Shown here: positions 9,004 through 18,013 of the stretch, one piece after another | How the letters are laid out: each line of letters begins with the position of its first letter | Numbering within the stretch: position 1 is the first letter of the stretch | Assembly (NCBI GenBank): GCA_028871795.1 | Contig: JAGWMG010000008.1 | Span: 62,001 to 126,000 of the forward strand | Origin: Alphaproteobacteria bacterium | Lineage (GTDB): Bacteria; Pseudomonadota; Alphaproteobacteria; Micropepsales; Micropepsaceae | Length of the DNA: 64,000 nt | Direction of reading: 5' to 3' | Position numbers and translations under genes: made by a program | The notes under the pieces: model-generated | Database searches by the model: none | What the model was told of the DNA's origin: nothing | The model's input: the letters and a program-made list of their open reading frames with translations, nothing else

Positions 9004-10026
9004 ATGCAACTCAGGACCTTCCTTGCCAAGGACATGAAAGCGGCGCTGGTCAACGTGCGCGCCGAAATGGGTCCCGAAGCCGTCATCGTCGGCAGCGAAC
9101 GCACAAAAGGCGGCGGCGTCATGGTTCGCGCCGCACTCGAGGCAGTCGAGACGCCGGCGCCGGAGACCGGCGAACCCGCCAACGCCTTCGATGCCGAATA
9201 CCGCAACACCTTGATCCGCCGTTTGCGCGAGAAGCCGGCGGCCAAACCTGGCCGCCGCCGCTTCGATCGCAGCGAGCTTCTGGCCTCGTTTGCGCGCCAC
9301 CGCCTGCCCGACGCGTTGGGCCACATGCTCGCCGAAGCCAGTGCCAAGACGAATCTGAGCGACATGACGCTGGCGCTCGCCGCGGCCATCGACGCCAGAA
9401 TGAAATCCGCGCCCATCGATTTTGTAGAGGCCAAGGCCTTTCTGCTCATGGGCCCCAACGGCGTGGGAAAAACCGCGGTCGCCGCCAAGTTGGCGGCCCA
9501 CGCCAAGCTTGCCGGCCGCAACGTGACGCTGATCGCCGCAGACGTGGCCGGCGCCGGCGCCGTGGCCCGGCTGAACGCCTTCGCCGAACATCTCGACGCC
9601 GCCATCGTGACGGCCGATTCCGCTTTCGTGCTGGCGACCACGACCGGCGATGCCGTCGCCCAAGGCACGCTTGCCATCATCGATACGGCTGGTTTCGATC
9701 CGCGCCAGCCCAAGATCGCCGCCGTGTACGCGGCGTTGTCCAAGATAGAGTCGGTGGAGGCCGTCGGCGTGCTGTCGGCGCTGAGCGACGCAGAAGAAGC
9801 CGCCGAGATCGCATCCGCGCTGTCTCGCATCGGCGCGGAACGCCTGATCGTCACCGCCGTCGATCTGGCCCGGCGCGCCGGCGCGCTCGCCGCCGCCGCC
9901 ATGACGTCCGGCGTCCGTCTCGCTTACATCACGCGCTCGCCGTTCGTGGCGGGCGGCCTGGAGACGCTTACGGCATTGGCGCTGTCGCGCCTTCTTTCGG
10001 AAGGCGAACAGGAGAGCGCGCAATGA
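9004..10026 (+). CDS. flhF: Flagellar placement GTPase FlhF
   Basis: FlhF (340 aa) is an SRP-type GTPase that in polar flagellates sets the site of flagellar assembly. It has a variable basic N-terminus (1-90) beginning with MQLRTFLAKDMKAAL, a helical N domain (about 90-135), and the G domain with P-loop GPNGVGKT (150-157) and G3 motif DTAG (227-230). It lies 6 nt after flhA and overlaps flhG by 4 nt (ATGA), the classic flhA-flhF-flhG order. G-domain loops are intact but shorter than in Vibrio FlhF. Confidence 0.9.
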   Translation: MQLRTFLAKDMKAALVNVRAEMGPEAVIVGSERTKGGGVMVRAALEAVETPAPETGEPANAFDAEYRNTLIRRLREKPAAKPGRRRFDRSELLASFARHRLPDALGHMLAEASAKTNLSDMTLALAAAIDARMKSAPIDFVEAKAFLLMGPNGVGKTAVAAKLAAHAKLAGRNVTLIAADVAGAGAVARLNAFAEHLDAAIVTADSAFVLATTTGDAVAQGTLAIIDTAGFDPRQPKIAAVYAALSKIESVEAVGVLSALSDAEEAAEIASALSRIGAERLIVTAVDLARRAGALAAAAMTSGVRLAYITRSPFVAGGLETLTALALSRLLSEGEQESAQ

Positions 10027-10820
10027 CCTTGAAATCCCTCGCCCCGCGTTTGACCGCCATCGGTTCGGGCAAGGGCGGAACGGGCAAAACCTTCGTCGCC
10101 GTGGCGTTGGCGCAGGCGTTCGCCGATCTGGGCGAGAGCGTGCTGGTTTGCGACGCCGATCTCGGTCTTGCCAATACGGCGGTGCAACTCGGACTGGCGA
10201 ACGGCGGCGATTTGCCGGGACTGCTGGCGGGAAGGATCGCCTTGGCCGATGCGGTCGCGCACGTCGCCATCGCACCGCACGCGGGCTTCGATCTTCTGTC
10301 GGCGCCGGCGGGCACCGGTGCGCTGGCTGACGCCGATGGGGAAACGGCGGAGCGTTTGGCGGCGCTTCTCAAACGCGCCGCCGGTTACGATCGCGTGCTG
10401 ATCGATCTTGGCGCCGGCGTCGGCGCCGCCGCGATGACGCTGGCGGCACATGCCGACGACACGCTTGTGTTGGCGACGCCCGATCCCGCCTCTCTGACCG
10501 ACGCTTACGCCTTCGCCAAACTGATGCTGAAGCGCACGGGCGGACGCGCGCCGGCGATCGTCGTCAACATGGCCGCTGGAGCGAGTGAAGCCAAGCGCAC
10601 CGCCGATACGTTCATTCGTTCGGCGCAGATATTCCTGAAGACCGTTCCCACCTATCTCGGATTTGTGCCGACGGACGCGCGGGTTGTCGAAGCGGTGCGC
10701 CGGCAGACCATGCTGTGTGCGCTTTATCCTCAGAGTTCCGCCGTGGCGGCAATCGCTGCGCTGGCGGGTCAGCTTGGCGGGAAAACCGGCGGTTCGCCAG
10801 GCGGACAGTCGTTGCGTTAA
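10023..10820 (+). CDS. flhG: MinD/ParA-type flagellar number regulator FlhG (FleN/YlxH)
   Basis: A 265-aa P-loop ATPase of the MinD/ParA superfamily. In polar flagellates FlhG (FleN) antagonises FlhF and limits flagellar number. A deviant Walker A GKGGTGKT sits at residues 16-23, followed by CDADLGLANTAVQLGL (switch I region) and DLGAGVG (switch II). The C-terminus ends KTGGSPGGQSLR, without a clear membrane-binding helix. The ATG at 10023 overlaps the flhF stop; the frame stays open far upstream but only as a shadow of flhA/flhF. Together with flhF it points to a fixed flagellar position. Confidence 0.88.
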   Translation: MTLKSLAPRLTAIGSGKGGTGKTFVAVALAQAFADLGESVLVCDADLGLANTAVQLGLANGGDLPGLLAGRIALADAVAHVAIAPHAGFDLLSAPAGTGALADADGETAERLAALLKRAAGYDRVLIDLGAGVGAAAMTLAAHADDTLVLATPDPASLTDAYAFAKLMLKRTGGRAPAIVVNMAAGASEAKRTADTFIRSAQIFLKTVPTYLGFVPTDARVVEAVRRQTMLCALYPQSSAVAAIAALAGQLGGKTGGSPGGQSLR

Positions 10821-10975
10821 CTATACATTCCAGAGATACAGGCCCATTTTCACAACCTCGCGGCACCGTGAAATTGGTGTATGATGTTTTAACGGACATC
10901 GTTGGTGGGCTTCGCGTTCCGGGCGCGGCGGGGCGTGATTCCTGTGGGGTAAAAGCACGCGTTTAAGGGGGTAAT

Positions 10976-11314
10976 ATGTCTGCGTTCATCGATATCTGGC
11001 ACACGATTCAGGGCATCGTTACGCATGCCGATTGGATCACGCTTGCAATCATCGCGCTGGTGGCCATCGCGGGCGGATTCGCAATTCAGAGTCTCAACTC
11101 CATTCTGTCGGCGACCGTTCTGGCGCTGGTCGGCTTCGTGGCGCTGGTCTACTTGCGCGCCGTGACGATGGGACACCAGGATTTCACGGCGTACGCGCAC
11201 ACCGGCTGGCATGACATTCTCGGCCTGCAGATGATGACGCTCCTCGCCTATTTCGTCTTCTTCGCCGTGCTGATCGTGGTGGTGAAGCTCATTCGCGACA
11301 CCGTTTTCCGCTAA
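10976..11314 (+). CDS. Small hypothetical membrane protein
   Basis: 112 aa with three predicted membrane segments (about 20-38, 43-62 and 80-106) and few charges. I do not recognise the family. A good ribosome site (AAGGGGG, about 6 nt upstream) supports the ATG at 10976. It is 155 bp downstream of flhG in the same direction and is closed off by a strong hairpin, so it may be the last gene of the flagellar unit or a separate gene. No function is assigned. Confidence 0.7.
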   Translation: MSAFIDIWHTIQGIVTHADWITLAIIALVAIAGGFAIQSLNSILSATVLALVGFVALVYLRAVTMGHQDFTAYAHTGWHDILGLQMMTLLAYFVFFAVLIVVVKLIRDTVFR

Positions 11315-11336
11315 GGCTTTGTCGAAACGCTGAATT

Positions 11337-11370
11337 TTGCCCGGCGAGGAGCGTGCTTTTCGCCGGGCAA
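11337..11370. terminator. Bidirectional hairpin terminator
   Basis: An 11-bp perfect stem (11337-11347 with 11360-11370, TTGCCCGGCGA and its complement) lies between two convergent genes. It can serve the small membrane gene on the plus strand and the DoxX-like gene on the minus strand. Confidence 0.75.
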
Positions 11371-11377
11371 GGTTTGG

Positions 11378-11803
11378 TTACTTCTTTTTCTTCCCGCCCT
11401 GGCGGTTGTCGAGCGCAAACGGCCCCGGCCCCATGCCCACGAGCAGCAACAGGCCGCCCGCGATGGCGATGTTGCGCGCGAACAGTTCGAAATCGCCCTG
11501 ACGGGCGTCGAGACTGTGGTTGATCCGCCAGAAATCGTGCATGAGCACGGTGGCGATGATGGTCACCCCGAACAGCAGCATGGCGCCGTGGCGGGTGTGA
11601 AATCCCAGAAGCAGCGACAGGCAGCCAAGGATGAGCAGCATCAGCGCGACCAGCAACACGAAGGGCGCGGCAGGAATGCCCGAGAACGACAACAGCGAAA
11701 TCGTCTTGCCCCAATCGCCGCCGTAATGAAACGCCTGCGTGAGAAAGAACCAGACCAACACCAATCGTCCGACCAGCGGCGACAGATACTCGGAAACGGA
11801 CAT
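11378..11803 (-). CDS. DoxX-family membrane protein
   Basis: About 141 aa with four membrane segments, opening with a region typical of DoxX (LVGRLVLVWFFLTQAFHYG), a central GxxHTRHGAMLLFG stretch, then FWRINHSLDARQGDFELFARNIAIAGGLLLL, which resembles the conserved DoxX C-terminal half (phenylalanine-rich, NlaiaGGLL). The start at 11803 is preceded by AGGGGAGG; a longer frame upstream has no ribosome site. The C-terminus is a run of lysines. DoxX proteins are linked loosely to redox and membrane stress; the exact role is unknown. Confidence 0.75.
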   Translation of the reverse strand: MSVSEYLSPLVGRLVLVWFFLTQAFHYGGDWGKTISLLSFSGIPAAPFVLLVALMLLILGCLSLLLGFHTRHGAMLLFGVTIIATVLMHDFWRINHSLDARQGDFELFARNIAIAGGLLLLVGMGPGPFALDNRQGGKKKK

Positions 11804-11850
11804 GAGGGCCTCCCCTGCGGCGCAGGCGGAGGATTCTAAGGTTATTCGGG

Positions 11851-11889
11851 CGAATAGCGAATAGAAAACCATTCGCTATTCGCTACTCG
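11851..11889. repeat. Inverted array of CGAATAG heptads
   Basis: Two tandem CGAATAG heptads (11851-11864) face three complementary heptads (CATTCG, CTATTCG, CTACTCG; about 11870-11889) across an 8-nt spacer. A 12-bp perfect stem forms from 11851-11862 and 11871-11882. It lies just downstream of fliJ. The design parallels the heptad array after sciP although the heptad sequence differs. Confidence 0.7.
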
Positions 11890-11895
11890 CTTTGT

Positions 11896-12324
11896 TCACG
11901 CGCCCCGCAAAGCGTGCTTGCGCAGGTGGCGGACCAGTGCCATTTCGTCCAGGCGCGATTGCGCTCTGCGCGCTTCGATCTCGGCCAAGCGTTTTTCCTG
12001 TTGTTCGTTGGCGAACTCCAGGCTCTTCAGATCCTGAAACGCGGCGGCGAGATCGGATTGGCACTGGGCCCGCTCGCGCTCGATGTCCCTGAGCGTCGCA
12101 CGCAGGTTCTCACGCCGGTCTTCGATGGATCGCAGGAACGAAGGAAACGCCAGCCGGCCGATGTCGGTCTCGCCCGCGCGTTGGCGCTCGCGCGCCACGC
12201 TGTCCTCGAGATCGGCGAGCTTCTTATCGACGTCGGCTTTCATGCCGTCGAGCGTCGCCATGCGCCGCTTGAGGTCGTCGACGCGGAATCTGCGCAATCG
12301 GATCAACGTGTTTTGTCGTTTCAT
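11896..12324 (-). CDS. fliJ: Flagellar export chaperone FliJ
   Basis: 142 aa, almost entirely helical and rich in Arg, Glu and Ala, with heptad-like spacing through its length, as expected for the coiled-coil stalk FliJ that sits inside the FliI hexamer. It begins MKRQNTLIRLRRFRVDDLK and overlaps the end of fliI by 4 nt. FliJ sequences diverge strongly; the call rests on size, coiled-coil character and the fliI-fliJ arrangement. Confidence 0.82.
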   Translation of the reverse strand: MKRQNTLIRLRRFRVDDLKRRMATLDGMKADVDKKLADLEDSVARERQRAGETDIGRLAFPSFLRSIEDRRENLRATLRDIERERAQCQSDLAAAFQDLKSLEFANEQQEKRLAEIEARRAQSRLDEMALVRHLRKHALRGA

Positions 12325-13655
12325 AACGCCTTATCCTTCCCCCCGCTGATTATTTTGCTCAACGCTCCATACCCTTCGGTTAACGTAGCGCGTTCATCCT
12401 TTCTTTGTGCGAGAAAGTTCTCGAATTGAGGATGCATTCCGATCGCAACATCGACCTCGGCATTGGTGCCCATCTTGTAGGCGCCAAGTCTTATCAAATC
12501 GGCCATATCCTCATATGCGGAAATCTGTTTGCGCGCCTGCGCCACAACATCTTGTTCCGCCACCGTGTTGCAGGCCGGCATGGCGCGGCTCACCGACTTC
12601 AGAATATTGACGGCCGGAAACCTTCCGCGTTCCGCAATGGCACGGTCGAGCACGATATGTCCGTCCAAAATGCCGCGCACCGCGTCCGAGATCGGCTCGT
12701 TGTGGTCGTCGCCTTCGACCAGAACGGTAAACAATCCGGTGATCGACCCGCCGCAGCCTTCCACACCCGGCCCGGCGCGTTCCAGCAATCGCGGTAATTC
12801 CGCGAAGACCGTCGGCGTGTAGCCCTTCGACGCCGGCGGCTCTCCGGCGGAGAGACCGACTTCGCGTTGTGCCATTGCGAAACGAGTCACGCTGTCCATA
12901 AGCAACAGCACATGCAAGCCTTGGTCCCGAAGTTGTTCCGCTATGGTCAGCGCCGCGTAGGCCGCCTGCCGGCGGACCAAAGGCGGTTCGTCGGAGGTTG
13001 CTGCGACAACGACGGAGCGCTTCAGGCCTTCGTCGCCCAGATCGTCCTCGACGAATTCCTTCACCTCGCGGCCGCGCTCGCCCACCAGGCCGATGACGAT
13101 GGCGTCCGCGTCGGTGTTGCGCGCCAGCATGGCGAGCAGCGTCGATTTGCCGACCCCCGAGCCCGCGAAGATGCCCATGCGCTGTCCCTTGCAGCAGGTG
13201 ACGAAAGCATTGAGCGCCCGCACGCCCAAATCGAGCTTTCCGGCCACCCGCGCGCGCGACTGGGCGGGCGGCGGCTGTGCCTTGAGTGGATAGGCGACCT
13301 GGCCTTGTGGCAGCGGCCCCTTGCCGTCGATCGGCGACGCGAAGGCGTCGAGCAGGCGTCCGAGCCAGGCCTTGCACGGAAAAATCGACATCGCATGACC
13401 TTCGAAATCGGCCCGCGCCCCCAGCGTCATGCCGTCGAGCACGCCGAGCGGCATCGCCAGCGCGCGGCCCTCGCGAAACCCGACCACTTCGCAGGGAATC
13501 TGCTTGCCGGCATGGGGGGTTAAACGCACCAGCCCGCCCAGGCTGATGGCGCCCGAAGCGCCCGTCACCTCGACCAGCAGCCCCTCGATCCGGGCCACCC
13601 GGCCGAACCGGCGCAGGGCTGCAATCGCCTCGATTTCCTTCTGCAAAGCGCGCAT
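12321..13655 (-). CDS. fliI: Flagellum-specific ATPase FliI
   Basis: FliI (444 aa) is the hexameric ATPase that energises and orders flagellar protein export, related to F1-beta. It shows the N-terminal barrel (GRVARIEGLLVEVTG), Walker A GIFAGSGVGKST (about 160-171), GERGREVKEF, Walker B LLLMDSVTRFAMAQREVGL, and the family motif AGEPPASKGYTPTVF. The length is standard. It diverges from ctrA across a 258-bp intergenic region and is coupled to fliJ downstream. Confidence 0.96.
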   Translation of the reverse strand: MRALQKEIEAIAALRRFGRVARIEGLLVEVTGASGAISLGGLVRLTPHAGKQIPCEVVGFREGRALAMPLGVLDGMTLGARADFEGHAMSIFPCKAWLGRLLDAFASPIDGKGPLPQGQVAYPLKAQPPPAQSRARVAGKLDLGVRALNAFVTCCKGQRMGIFAGSGVGKSTLLAMLARNTDADAIVIGLVGERGREVKEFVEDDLGDEGLKRSVVVAATSDEPPLVRRQAAYAALTIAEQLRDQGLHVLLLMDSVTRFAMAQREVGLSAGEPPASKGYTPTVFAELPRLLERAGPGVEGCGGSITGLFTVLVEGDDHNEPISDAVRGILDGHIVLDRAIAERGRFPAVNILKSVSRAMPACNTVAEQDVVAQARKQISAYEDMADLIRLGAYKMGTNAEVDVAIGMHPQFENFLAQRKDERATLTEGYGALSKIISGGKDKAL

Positions 13656-13913
13656 TCCGCGTCCTTCCGCAGGCTGGTCCCAAAAAAGTCATCTTGCAGC
13701 AAAGGATTTAAATGGCAGTAAACTTAACAAACCGAATCAAGGGGATGTAACATAGAGTTCGGGTTCGTTCTGGCGCCGTTAAGGCACGTTCGCATCCCGT
13801 GAAATCGGAACCATGATAGAAAGTGGATGTTAACCAATTCCGCTTACCGTCTAGTGGGCGGTTAACCAAATCCGGCAGTAATCCTGTCGGCTGCATGACC
13901 AAAGGGGTCTGAC
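13656..13913. promoter_or_regulatory. Divergent fliI / ctrA control region
   Basis: The 258 bp between fliI and ctrA are AT-richer than the genes around them. They hold a GAATC (13734-13738), a GANTC site as methylated by CcrM, and a TTAA-N7-TAAA motif (13708-13722), one mismatch from a CtrA box, plus several more TTAA half-sites (near 13724, 13779, 13830 and 13862). In Caulobacter ctrA is controlled by a GANTC in its P1 promoter and by CtrA itself; the features here are consistent with that but no promoter can be fixed by eye. Confidence 0.45.
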
Positions 13914-14606
13914 ATGCGCGTGCTCTTGATCGAAGACGATAGCGCGATGGCACGGAGCATCGAACTGATGCTGCGGTCTGAGGGCTTTAACGTCTACACG
14001 ACGGATCTGGGCGAGGAGGGGATCGATCTCGGCAAGCTGTACGATTACGACATCATCGTGCTCGACCTGCAGCTTCCGGACATGAGCGGCTTCGAGGTCT
14101 TGAAGAGCCTGCGCGTCGCCAAGGTGCAGACGCCGGTTCTCATTCTCTCGGGCAACGCCATCGTCGAAGCGAAAGTGAAGGCGCTGGGCTTCGGCGCCGA
14201 CGATTACATGACCAAACCGTTCCACAAGGACGAACTGGTGGCGCGCATCCAGGCGGTCGTTCGCCGCTCCAAGGGCCATTCTCAGTCGGTCATCACCACG
14301 GGCAAGCTCACCGTGAACCTCGACGCCAAGACCGTGGAAGTCGACGGCGCCCGCGTGCATCTGACCGGCAAGGAATATCAGATGCTGGAGCTGCTTTCGC
14401 TCCGGAAGGGCACCACCCTAACAAAGGAAATGTTCCTCAACCATCTCTACGGCGGCATGGACGAGCCCGAGCTGAAGATCATCGACGTCTTCATCTGCAA
14501 GCTGCGCAAGAAGCTGGCGGCCGCGACCAACGGCGACAATTACATCGAAACCGTGTGGGGCCGCGGCTATGTGCTGCGCGATCCGGCGGAAGAAGCCGCC
14601 GCCTGA
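13914..14606 (+). CDS. ctrA: Cell-cycle response regulator CtrA
   Basis: CtrA (230 aa) is the master OmpR-type regulator of the alphaproteobacterial cell cycle; phosphorylated by the CckA pathway it activates flagellar, pilus and division genes and, in Caulobacter, blocks replication initiation. The receiver domain has the acidic pair (EDD, 7-9), phospho-Asp at 51 ([12 protein letters not shown]) and the conserved Lys ([10 protein letters not shown]). The winged-helix domain has [20 protein letters not shown] and a recognition helix in [15 protein letters not shown]. It ends in Ala-Ala-Ala, resembling the Ala-Ala degron recognised by ClpXP. Neighbouring rcdA and sciP act on this protein. Confidence 0.98.
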   Translation: MRVLLIEDDSAMARSIELMLRSEGFNVYTTDLGEEGIDLGKLYDYDIIVLDLQLPDMSGFEVLKSLRVAKVQTPVLILSGNAIVEAKVKALGFGADDYMTKPFHKDELVARIQAVVRRSKGHSQSVITTGKLTVNLDAKTVEVDGARVHLTGKEYQMLELLSLRKGTTLTKEMFLNHLYGGMDEPELKIIDVFICKLRKKLAAATNGDNYIETVWGRGYVLRDPAEEAAA

Positions 14607-14627
14607 CAATTTCCCAGGGGGCAGTGA

Positions 14628-14654
14628 AAAAGGGCGCCGTCACAGCGCCCTTTT
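14628..14654. terminator. Terminator after ctrA
   Basis: AAAAGGGCGC (14628-14637) pairs perfectly with GCGCCCTTTT (14645-14654), loop 7 nt, ending in a T-run on either strand. It can serve ctrA and the convergent lactonase-like gene. Confidence 0.85.
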
Positions 14655-14665
14655 CGTTTGCCGGC

Positions 14666-15748
14666 TTACGGCAATTTGCAGTCCAGTATCTTGTCGCCGT
14701 ATGGCGAGCCGATCAGCAGGTGGCCGTCCGCCGCAGCCCCTACGCTGGAGCCGCTGATCTCCTCGCCCATGTTGGCATAGACGAGCGTGGCGGCTTGCGG
14801 GATGCCGTCCTTCACCGAGATGCGGAAGATTTCCGACGGCGCCAACTTCGACGGGTCGTTGCGGAATTGTGCCATGGCGTAGGCCTTGGGGTGACTGCCG
14901 ACCCACACGCTGCCGTCGGCGGCGACGTCCGCATCGTCGAGGTTCGACGCAATGGGCAGCGTATTCACCTGCTGGAGCTGGCCGGAGAGCGGATTGCGCT
15001 CGAAGGTCAACAGAACGCGCGGATAGGCTTCCGGCACATAGAGATAATGCCCGTCGGACGACAGCGCCGCGCCGTTGGGGAAATTCAGCCCGTTCGCCAC
15101 TTCCATGAACTTTATCCCGTCGAAATAGAGGATATTGGCGCGCGGCAGCACCAGATTGTCGTCCAGCCAGCGGCCGAGACCCGTCTTGCTGGCGTGGTCG
15201 TTGACGACATAGAAGCGGTCCTCATCGACGGCTGCCACGGCGTTCGGGCTCGACAGGATGCGCCCGCCGATGCTGCCGACCTCTTCCAATTTTGCCGTGC
15301 CGCCGGCGATCTCCACCGAAAAAATGTCGACGGTGTTGGTCTTGTCCATGCGGTGGTTGATCGCCATCAGGGTCAATGTGCCGTCCGCCCCGCGATACAG
15401 GCTGATGCCGTGCGGATGGAAATCCGCGGGCGTGCCGGAAAGCCTGACCGGCACGGCGCCGGGCTGCGCGTAGGCGTAAGAATAAAGGCCGTCTTGCCGC
15501 GAAGGCTTGCCTTTGCGGCGCGCCCGCCTGTCCGTCGCCGAGATGAAGGCGACCTTGTCCTCGCCGTCGATGTCGATGTCTTCCGGCCCCACGACGCCGT
15601 GGACCGTGCGGCAAATTCCCGCAAAGTCCGGTTTGACCGCGGTGAAGACCCCGTGCGAATCCAGCATTCGGTAGGCGCCAGCAATGACCGCAACGAGGAC
15701 GACCGCACCGGCCGTCGCCGCGATGCGATGCCACGGATCGATCTTCAT
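14666..15748 (-). CDS. Paraoxonase/arylesterase-like lactonase
   Basis: A 360-aa protein resembling the six-bladed propeller of animal paraoxonases. An N-terminal membrane anchor or signal (about 9-25) precedes the propeller. PON-like landmarks are visible: GPEDIDID (54-61, the Glu/Asp calcium ligands), the catalytic-loop HPHG (111-114), an Asn in the NGLNFPNG segment, LDDADVAADGSVWVGSHP near the end, and a Cys pair at 46 and 357 placed like the PON1 Cys42-Cys353 disulfide that closes the barrel. Members hydrolyse lactones and aryl esters in the periplasm or outside the membrane; the substrate here is unknown. It stands 10 nt after the ABC exporter gene and may be cotranscribed with it. Confidence 0.78.
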   Translation of the reverse strand: MKIDPWHRIAATAGAVVLVAVIAGAYRMLDSHGVFTAVKPDFAGICRTVHGVVGPEDIDIDGEDKVAFISATDRRARRKGKPSRQDGLYSYAYAQPGAVPVRLSGTPADFHPHGISLYRGADGTLTLMAINHRMDKTNTVDIFSVEIAGGTAKLEEVGSIGGRILSSPNAVAAVDEDRFYVVNDHASKTGLGRWLDDNLVLPRANILYFDGIKFMEVANGLNFPNGAALSSDGHYLYVPEAYPRVLLTFERNPLSGQLQQVNTLPIASNLDDADVAADGSVWVGSHPKAYAMAQFRNDPSKLAPSEIFRISVKDGIPQAATLVYANMGEEISGSSVGAAADGHLLIGSPYGDKILDCKLP

Positions 15749-15757
15749 CGCTTTCCC

Positions 15758-17578
15758 CTATCCAGCCAGCGCTGCCGCAGACGAGAATTGCAGATTCGCC
15801 AGCCGCGCATATAGCCCGCCGCGCGTGACCAGTTCGGCGTGGCTGCCCTCGCCGACGACGCGGCCTTGGTCCATCACAACAATACGCCTCAAGCGCTGGA
15901 TCGTCGCCAGCCTGTGCGCGATCACGATGGTCGTTCGTCCCGTCATCAGATTGGCGAAGCCTTGCTGCACAAGCCTCTCGTTCTCAGCATCGAGCGCACT
16001 GGTCGCTTCGTCCAGCAACAGCAACGGTGCATCGCGCAGGAACGCCCGCGCGATGGCGACGCGTTGGCGTTGGCCCCCCGAAAGCGTGACGCCGCGTTCG
16101 CCGACGCGCGTATCCAACCCTTCGGGCAGACGCGTGATGAATTCGTTGGCGGCGGCGGCGTCCACGGCGCGTCCAACGTCGCCGTCGCTGGCCTTGGGCC
16201 GTCCATATCGGATGTTGTCGGCGATGGTACCGGAGAAGATCACCGGGTCCTGCGCGACGATGGCGACATGGCGACGCAGTTCGGTGGGCTCGAGAGCCGC
16301 GATGTCTACGCCGTCGAAGGAAATCCGGCCTTCCTGGGCCGCGTAGAAGCGCAACAGGAGCTGGAACACGGTCGATTTGCCGGCGCCCGAAGGCCCGACC
16401 AGCGCCACCGCTTCGCCCGGCGCCACGGAAAACGAGAAATTGTCGAGCGCAGCCGCATCAGGCCGCGACGGATAACGGAAGACGACATGTTCGAACTTGA
16501 TGGCGCCGCGTGCGGGCTCGGTCAGCTTCTTCGGATGGGCCGGCGCGGCGATGGCGGGCGGGGCGTGCAATAACTCGACCAGGCGTTCCGACGCGCCCGC
16601 GGCGCGCTGCACATCGCCCCAGGTCTCGCTGATGGCGCCGACGCCGCCCGCCACCAGCACCGCATAGACGATGAACTGGATCAACTGGCCCGGGCTCATC
16701 GTATGGCCGACGACGCCCTGCGCGCCGACCCAGCCGACGCCGACGATACTTCCGAACACGGCGAAGACCGCAACCGCCGTCATCACGGCGCGCGCGCGGG
16801 TGCGCAGGATGGCGACGACGAACGACTCCTCCACGGCGCGCCCGTAACGGCCGCGTTCGTGGTCTTCGCGGGTGAAGGCCTGCACGGTGTGAACGGCGTT
16901 CAGCGTCTCGCTGGCATGCGCGCTGGTATCAGCGATCTTGTCCTGGCTTCTGCGGCTCAGCCGCCTGATCCAGCGGCCGAACGCGAGCAGCGGCAACACC
17001 ACGAGAAGCACCGCGGTGATGACGAGCAGCGTCAGCTTCAGGCTGGTCACGAACATCAGAATGAGACCGCCGACGAACATCACCATGTTGCGCAGCGCCA
17101 CGGATGCGGACGAACCCACCACCGTCTGGATCAAGGTGGTGTCGGCGGTGAGCCGCGACAGCACCTCGCCGGTACGCGTGACCTCGAAGAAGGCCGGCGT
17201 CATCGCGAGCACGTGGTCGAATACCGCCTTGCGGATGTCGGCGACGACGCGCTCACCCAGCCACGTCACGAAATAAAAACGCGTCGCGGCCGCCACGCCC
17301 ATCACCCCGGCCGCGGCCAGGAACAACAGGAAGTAGTGAGCGATCTCCGAGATCTGCGCGACGCTGAAGCCGCGGTCGATCAAGCCGCGCAGCATGGCCG
17401 GCAGAACCAGCGTCGCGGCGGCGGCTACCAGCATCGCCAGTCCGGCGCCCACGATGGTCCAGCGATAGGGCTTGAGGAACGGCAGCATCGCCTGCAGCGG
17501 CGCCAGCGAGCGGGCCTTGGCCCGCCCGGCGGCGACATATTGCAGCTGTTCGGCGTATTCCGCGCCCGATTGCGCCAT
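15758..17578 (-). CDS. MsbA-type ABC exporter, fused permease and ATPase
   Basis: 606 aa with one six-helix transmembrane domain (about 30-325) followed by a nucleotide-binding domain (about 355-590): a half-transporter that works as a homodimer. Walker [11 protein letters not shown]-loop [15 protein letters not shown], signature [15 protein letters not shown], Walker [13 protein letters not shown] and the switch His (IAHRLAT) are all intact. The subfamily is that of lipid or multidrug exporters in alphaproteobacteria; substrate is not predictable. The N-terminus ([28 protein letters not shown]) is cytoplasmic. Confidence 0.9.
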   Translation of the reverse strand: MAQSGAEYAEQLQYVAAGRAKARSLAPLQAMLPFLKPYRWTIVGAGLAMLVAAAATLVLPAMLRGLIDRGFSVAQISEIAHYFLLFLAAAGVMGVAAATRFYFVTWLGERVVADIRKAVFDHVLAMTPAFFEVTRTGEVLSRLTADTTLIQTVVGSSASVALRNMVMFVGGLILMFVTSLKLTLLVITAVLLVVLPLLAFGRWIRRLSRRSQDKIADTSAHASETLNAVHTVQAFTREDHERGRYGRAVEESFVVAILRTRARAVMTAVAVFAVFGSIVGVGWVGAQGVVGHTMSPGQLIQFIVYAVLVAGGVGAISETWGDVQRAAGASERLVELLHAPPAIAAPAHPKKLTEPARGAIKFEHVVFRYPSRPDAAALDNFSFSVAPGEAVALVGPSGAGKSTVFQLLLRFYAAQEGRISFDGVDIAALEPTELRRHVAIVAQDPVIFSGTIADNIRYGRPKASDGDVGRAVDAAAANEFITRLPEGLDTRVGERGVTLSGGQRQRVAIARAFLRDAPLLLLDEATSALDAENERLVQQGFANLMTGRTTIVIAHRLATIQRLRRIVVMDQGRVVGEGSHAELVTRGGLYARLANLQFSSAAALAG

Positions 17579-17646
17579 GTTTTACCGCCCTTCCGCGAAT
17601 GCCCCCCCTCTATATAGGAGTGGCGGGGGCGGTGCGAAGGCCATGC

Positions 17647-17675
17647 TTGAACCTTTCGGCCCGATCCCCTATAAG
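17647..17675 (+). promoter_or_regulatory. Sigma-70-like promoter of rpmE
   Basis: TTGAAC (17647-17652), a 17-nt spacer and TATAAG (17670-17675), 31 bp upstream of the rpmE ATG. Both hexamers are close to consensus and the spacing is ideal. Confidence 0.65.
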
Positions 17676-17706
17676 CCGCGCCTTGCTGAAAAAAGGGCCT
17701 GCCGCC

Positions 17707-17928
17707 ATGAAAAAAGGCATTCACCCCGACTATCACTTTGTGAACGTCCAGTTGAACGACGGCACGAGCTATCGCACGCGCACCACCTGGGGCCAGCCGG
17801 ATCAGAAGCTGACGCTCGACATCGACTCCACCACCCATCCGGCATGGACCGGCGGCCAGCAGCAACTGGTCGATCGCGGCGGTCGGCTGACGCGCTTCAA
17901 CAAGAAGTTCAAGGATTTCGTGAAATAG
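17707..17928 (+). CDS. rpmE: Ribosomal protein bL31
   Basis: 73 aa beginning [19 protein letters not shown] and containing [19 protein letters not shown], the bL31 signature. It has no cysteines, so it is the zinc-independent form usual in alphaproteobacteria. The ATG at 17707 gives the family N-terminus; longer in-frame starts are not supported. It is monocistronic with its own promoter. Confidence 0.95.
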   Translation: MKKGIHPDYHFVNVQLNDGTSYRTRTTWGQPDQKLTLDIDSTTHPAWTGGQQQLVDRGGRLTRFNKKFKDFVK

Positions 17929-17934
17929 CCGGTG

Positions 17935-17946
17935 GCGCTTAAGCGC
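17935..17946. terminator. Short palindrome after rpmE
   Basis: GCGCTTAAGCGC is a perfect 12-bp palindrome followed by AAAA, 6 nt after the rpmE stop. It is weak as a terminator because it has no loop bases. Confidence 0.35.
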
Positions 17947-18013
17947 AAAATCCTGGATCCCCTTCCCTCGCGTGCTCCGTACGCTCGTCGGAGATGGTAT
18001 CGCTGGCGCGATG

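Noticed and set aside
8670-10022. Long upstream extension of the flhG frame
   Set aside because: The extension overlaps flhA and flhF in another frame and its composition is that of a shadow; the Walker A start of flhG sits just after 10023.
13807-13831. GGAAC-N16-TGTT, similar to an EcfG stress promoter
   Set aside because: The -10 element should be CGTT; one match among AT-rich sequence is weak.
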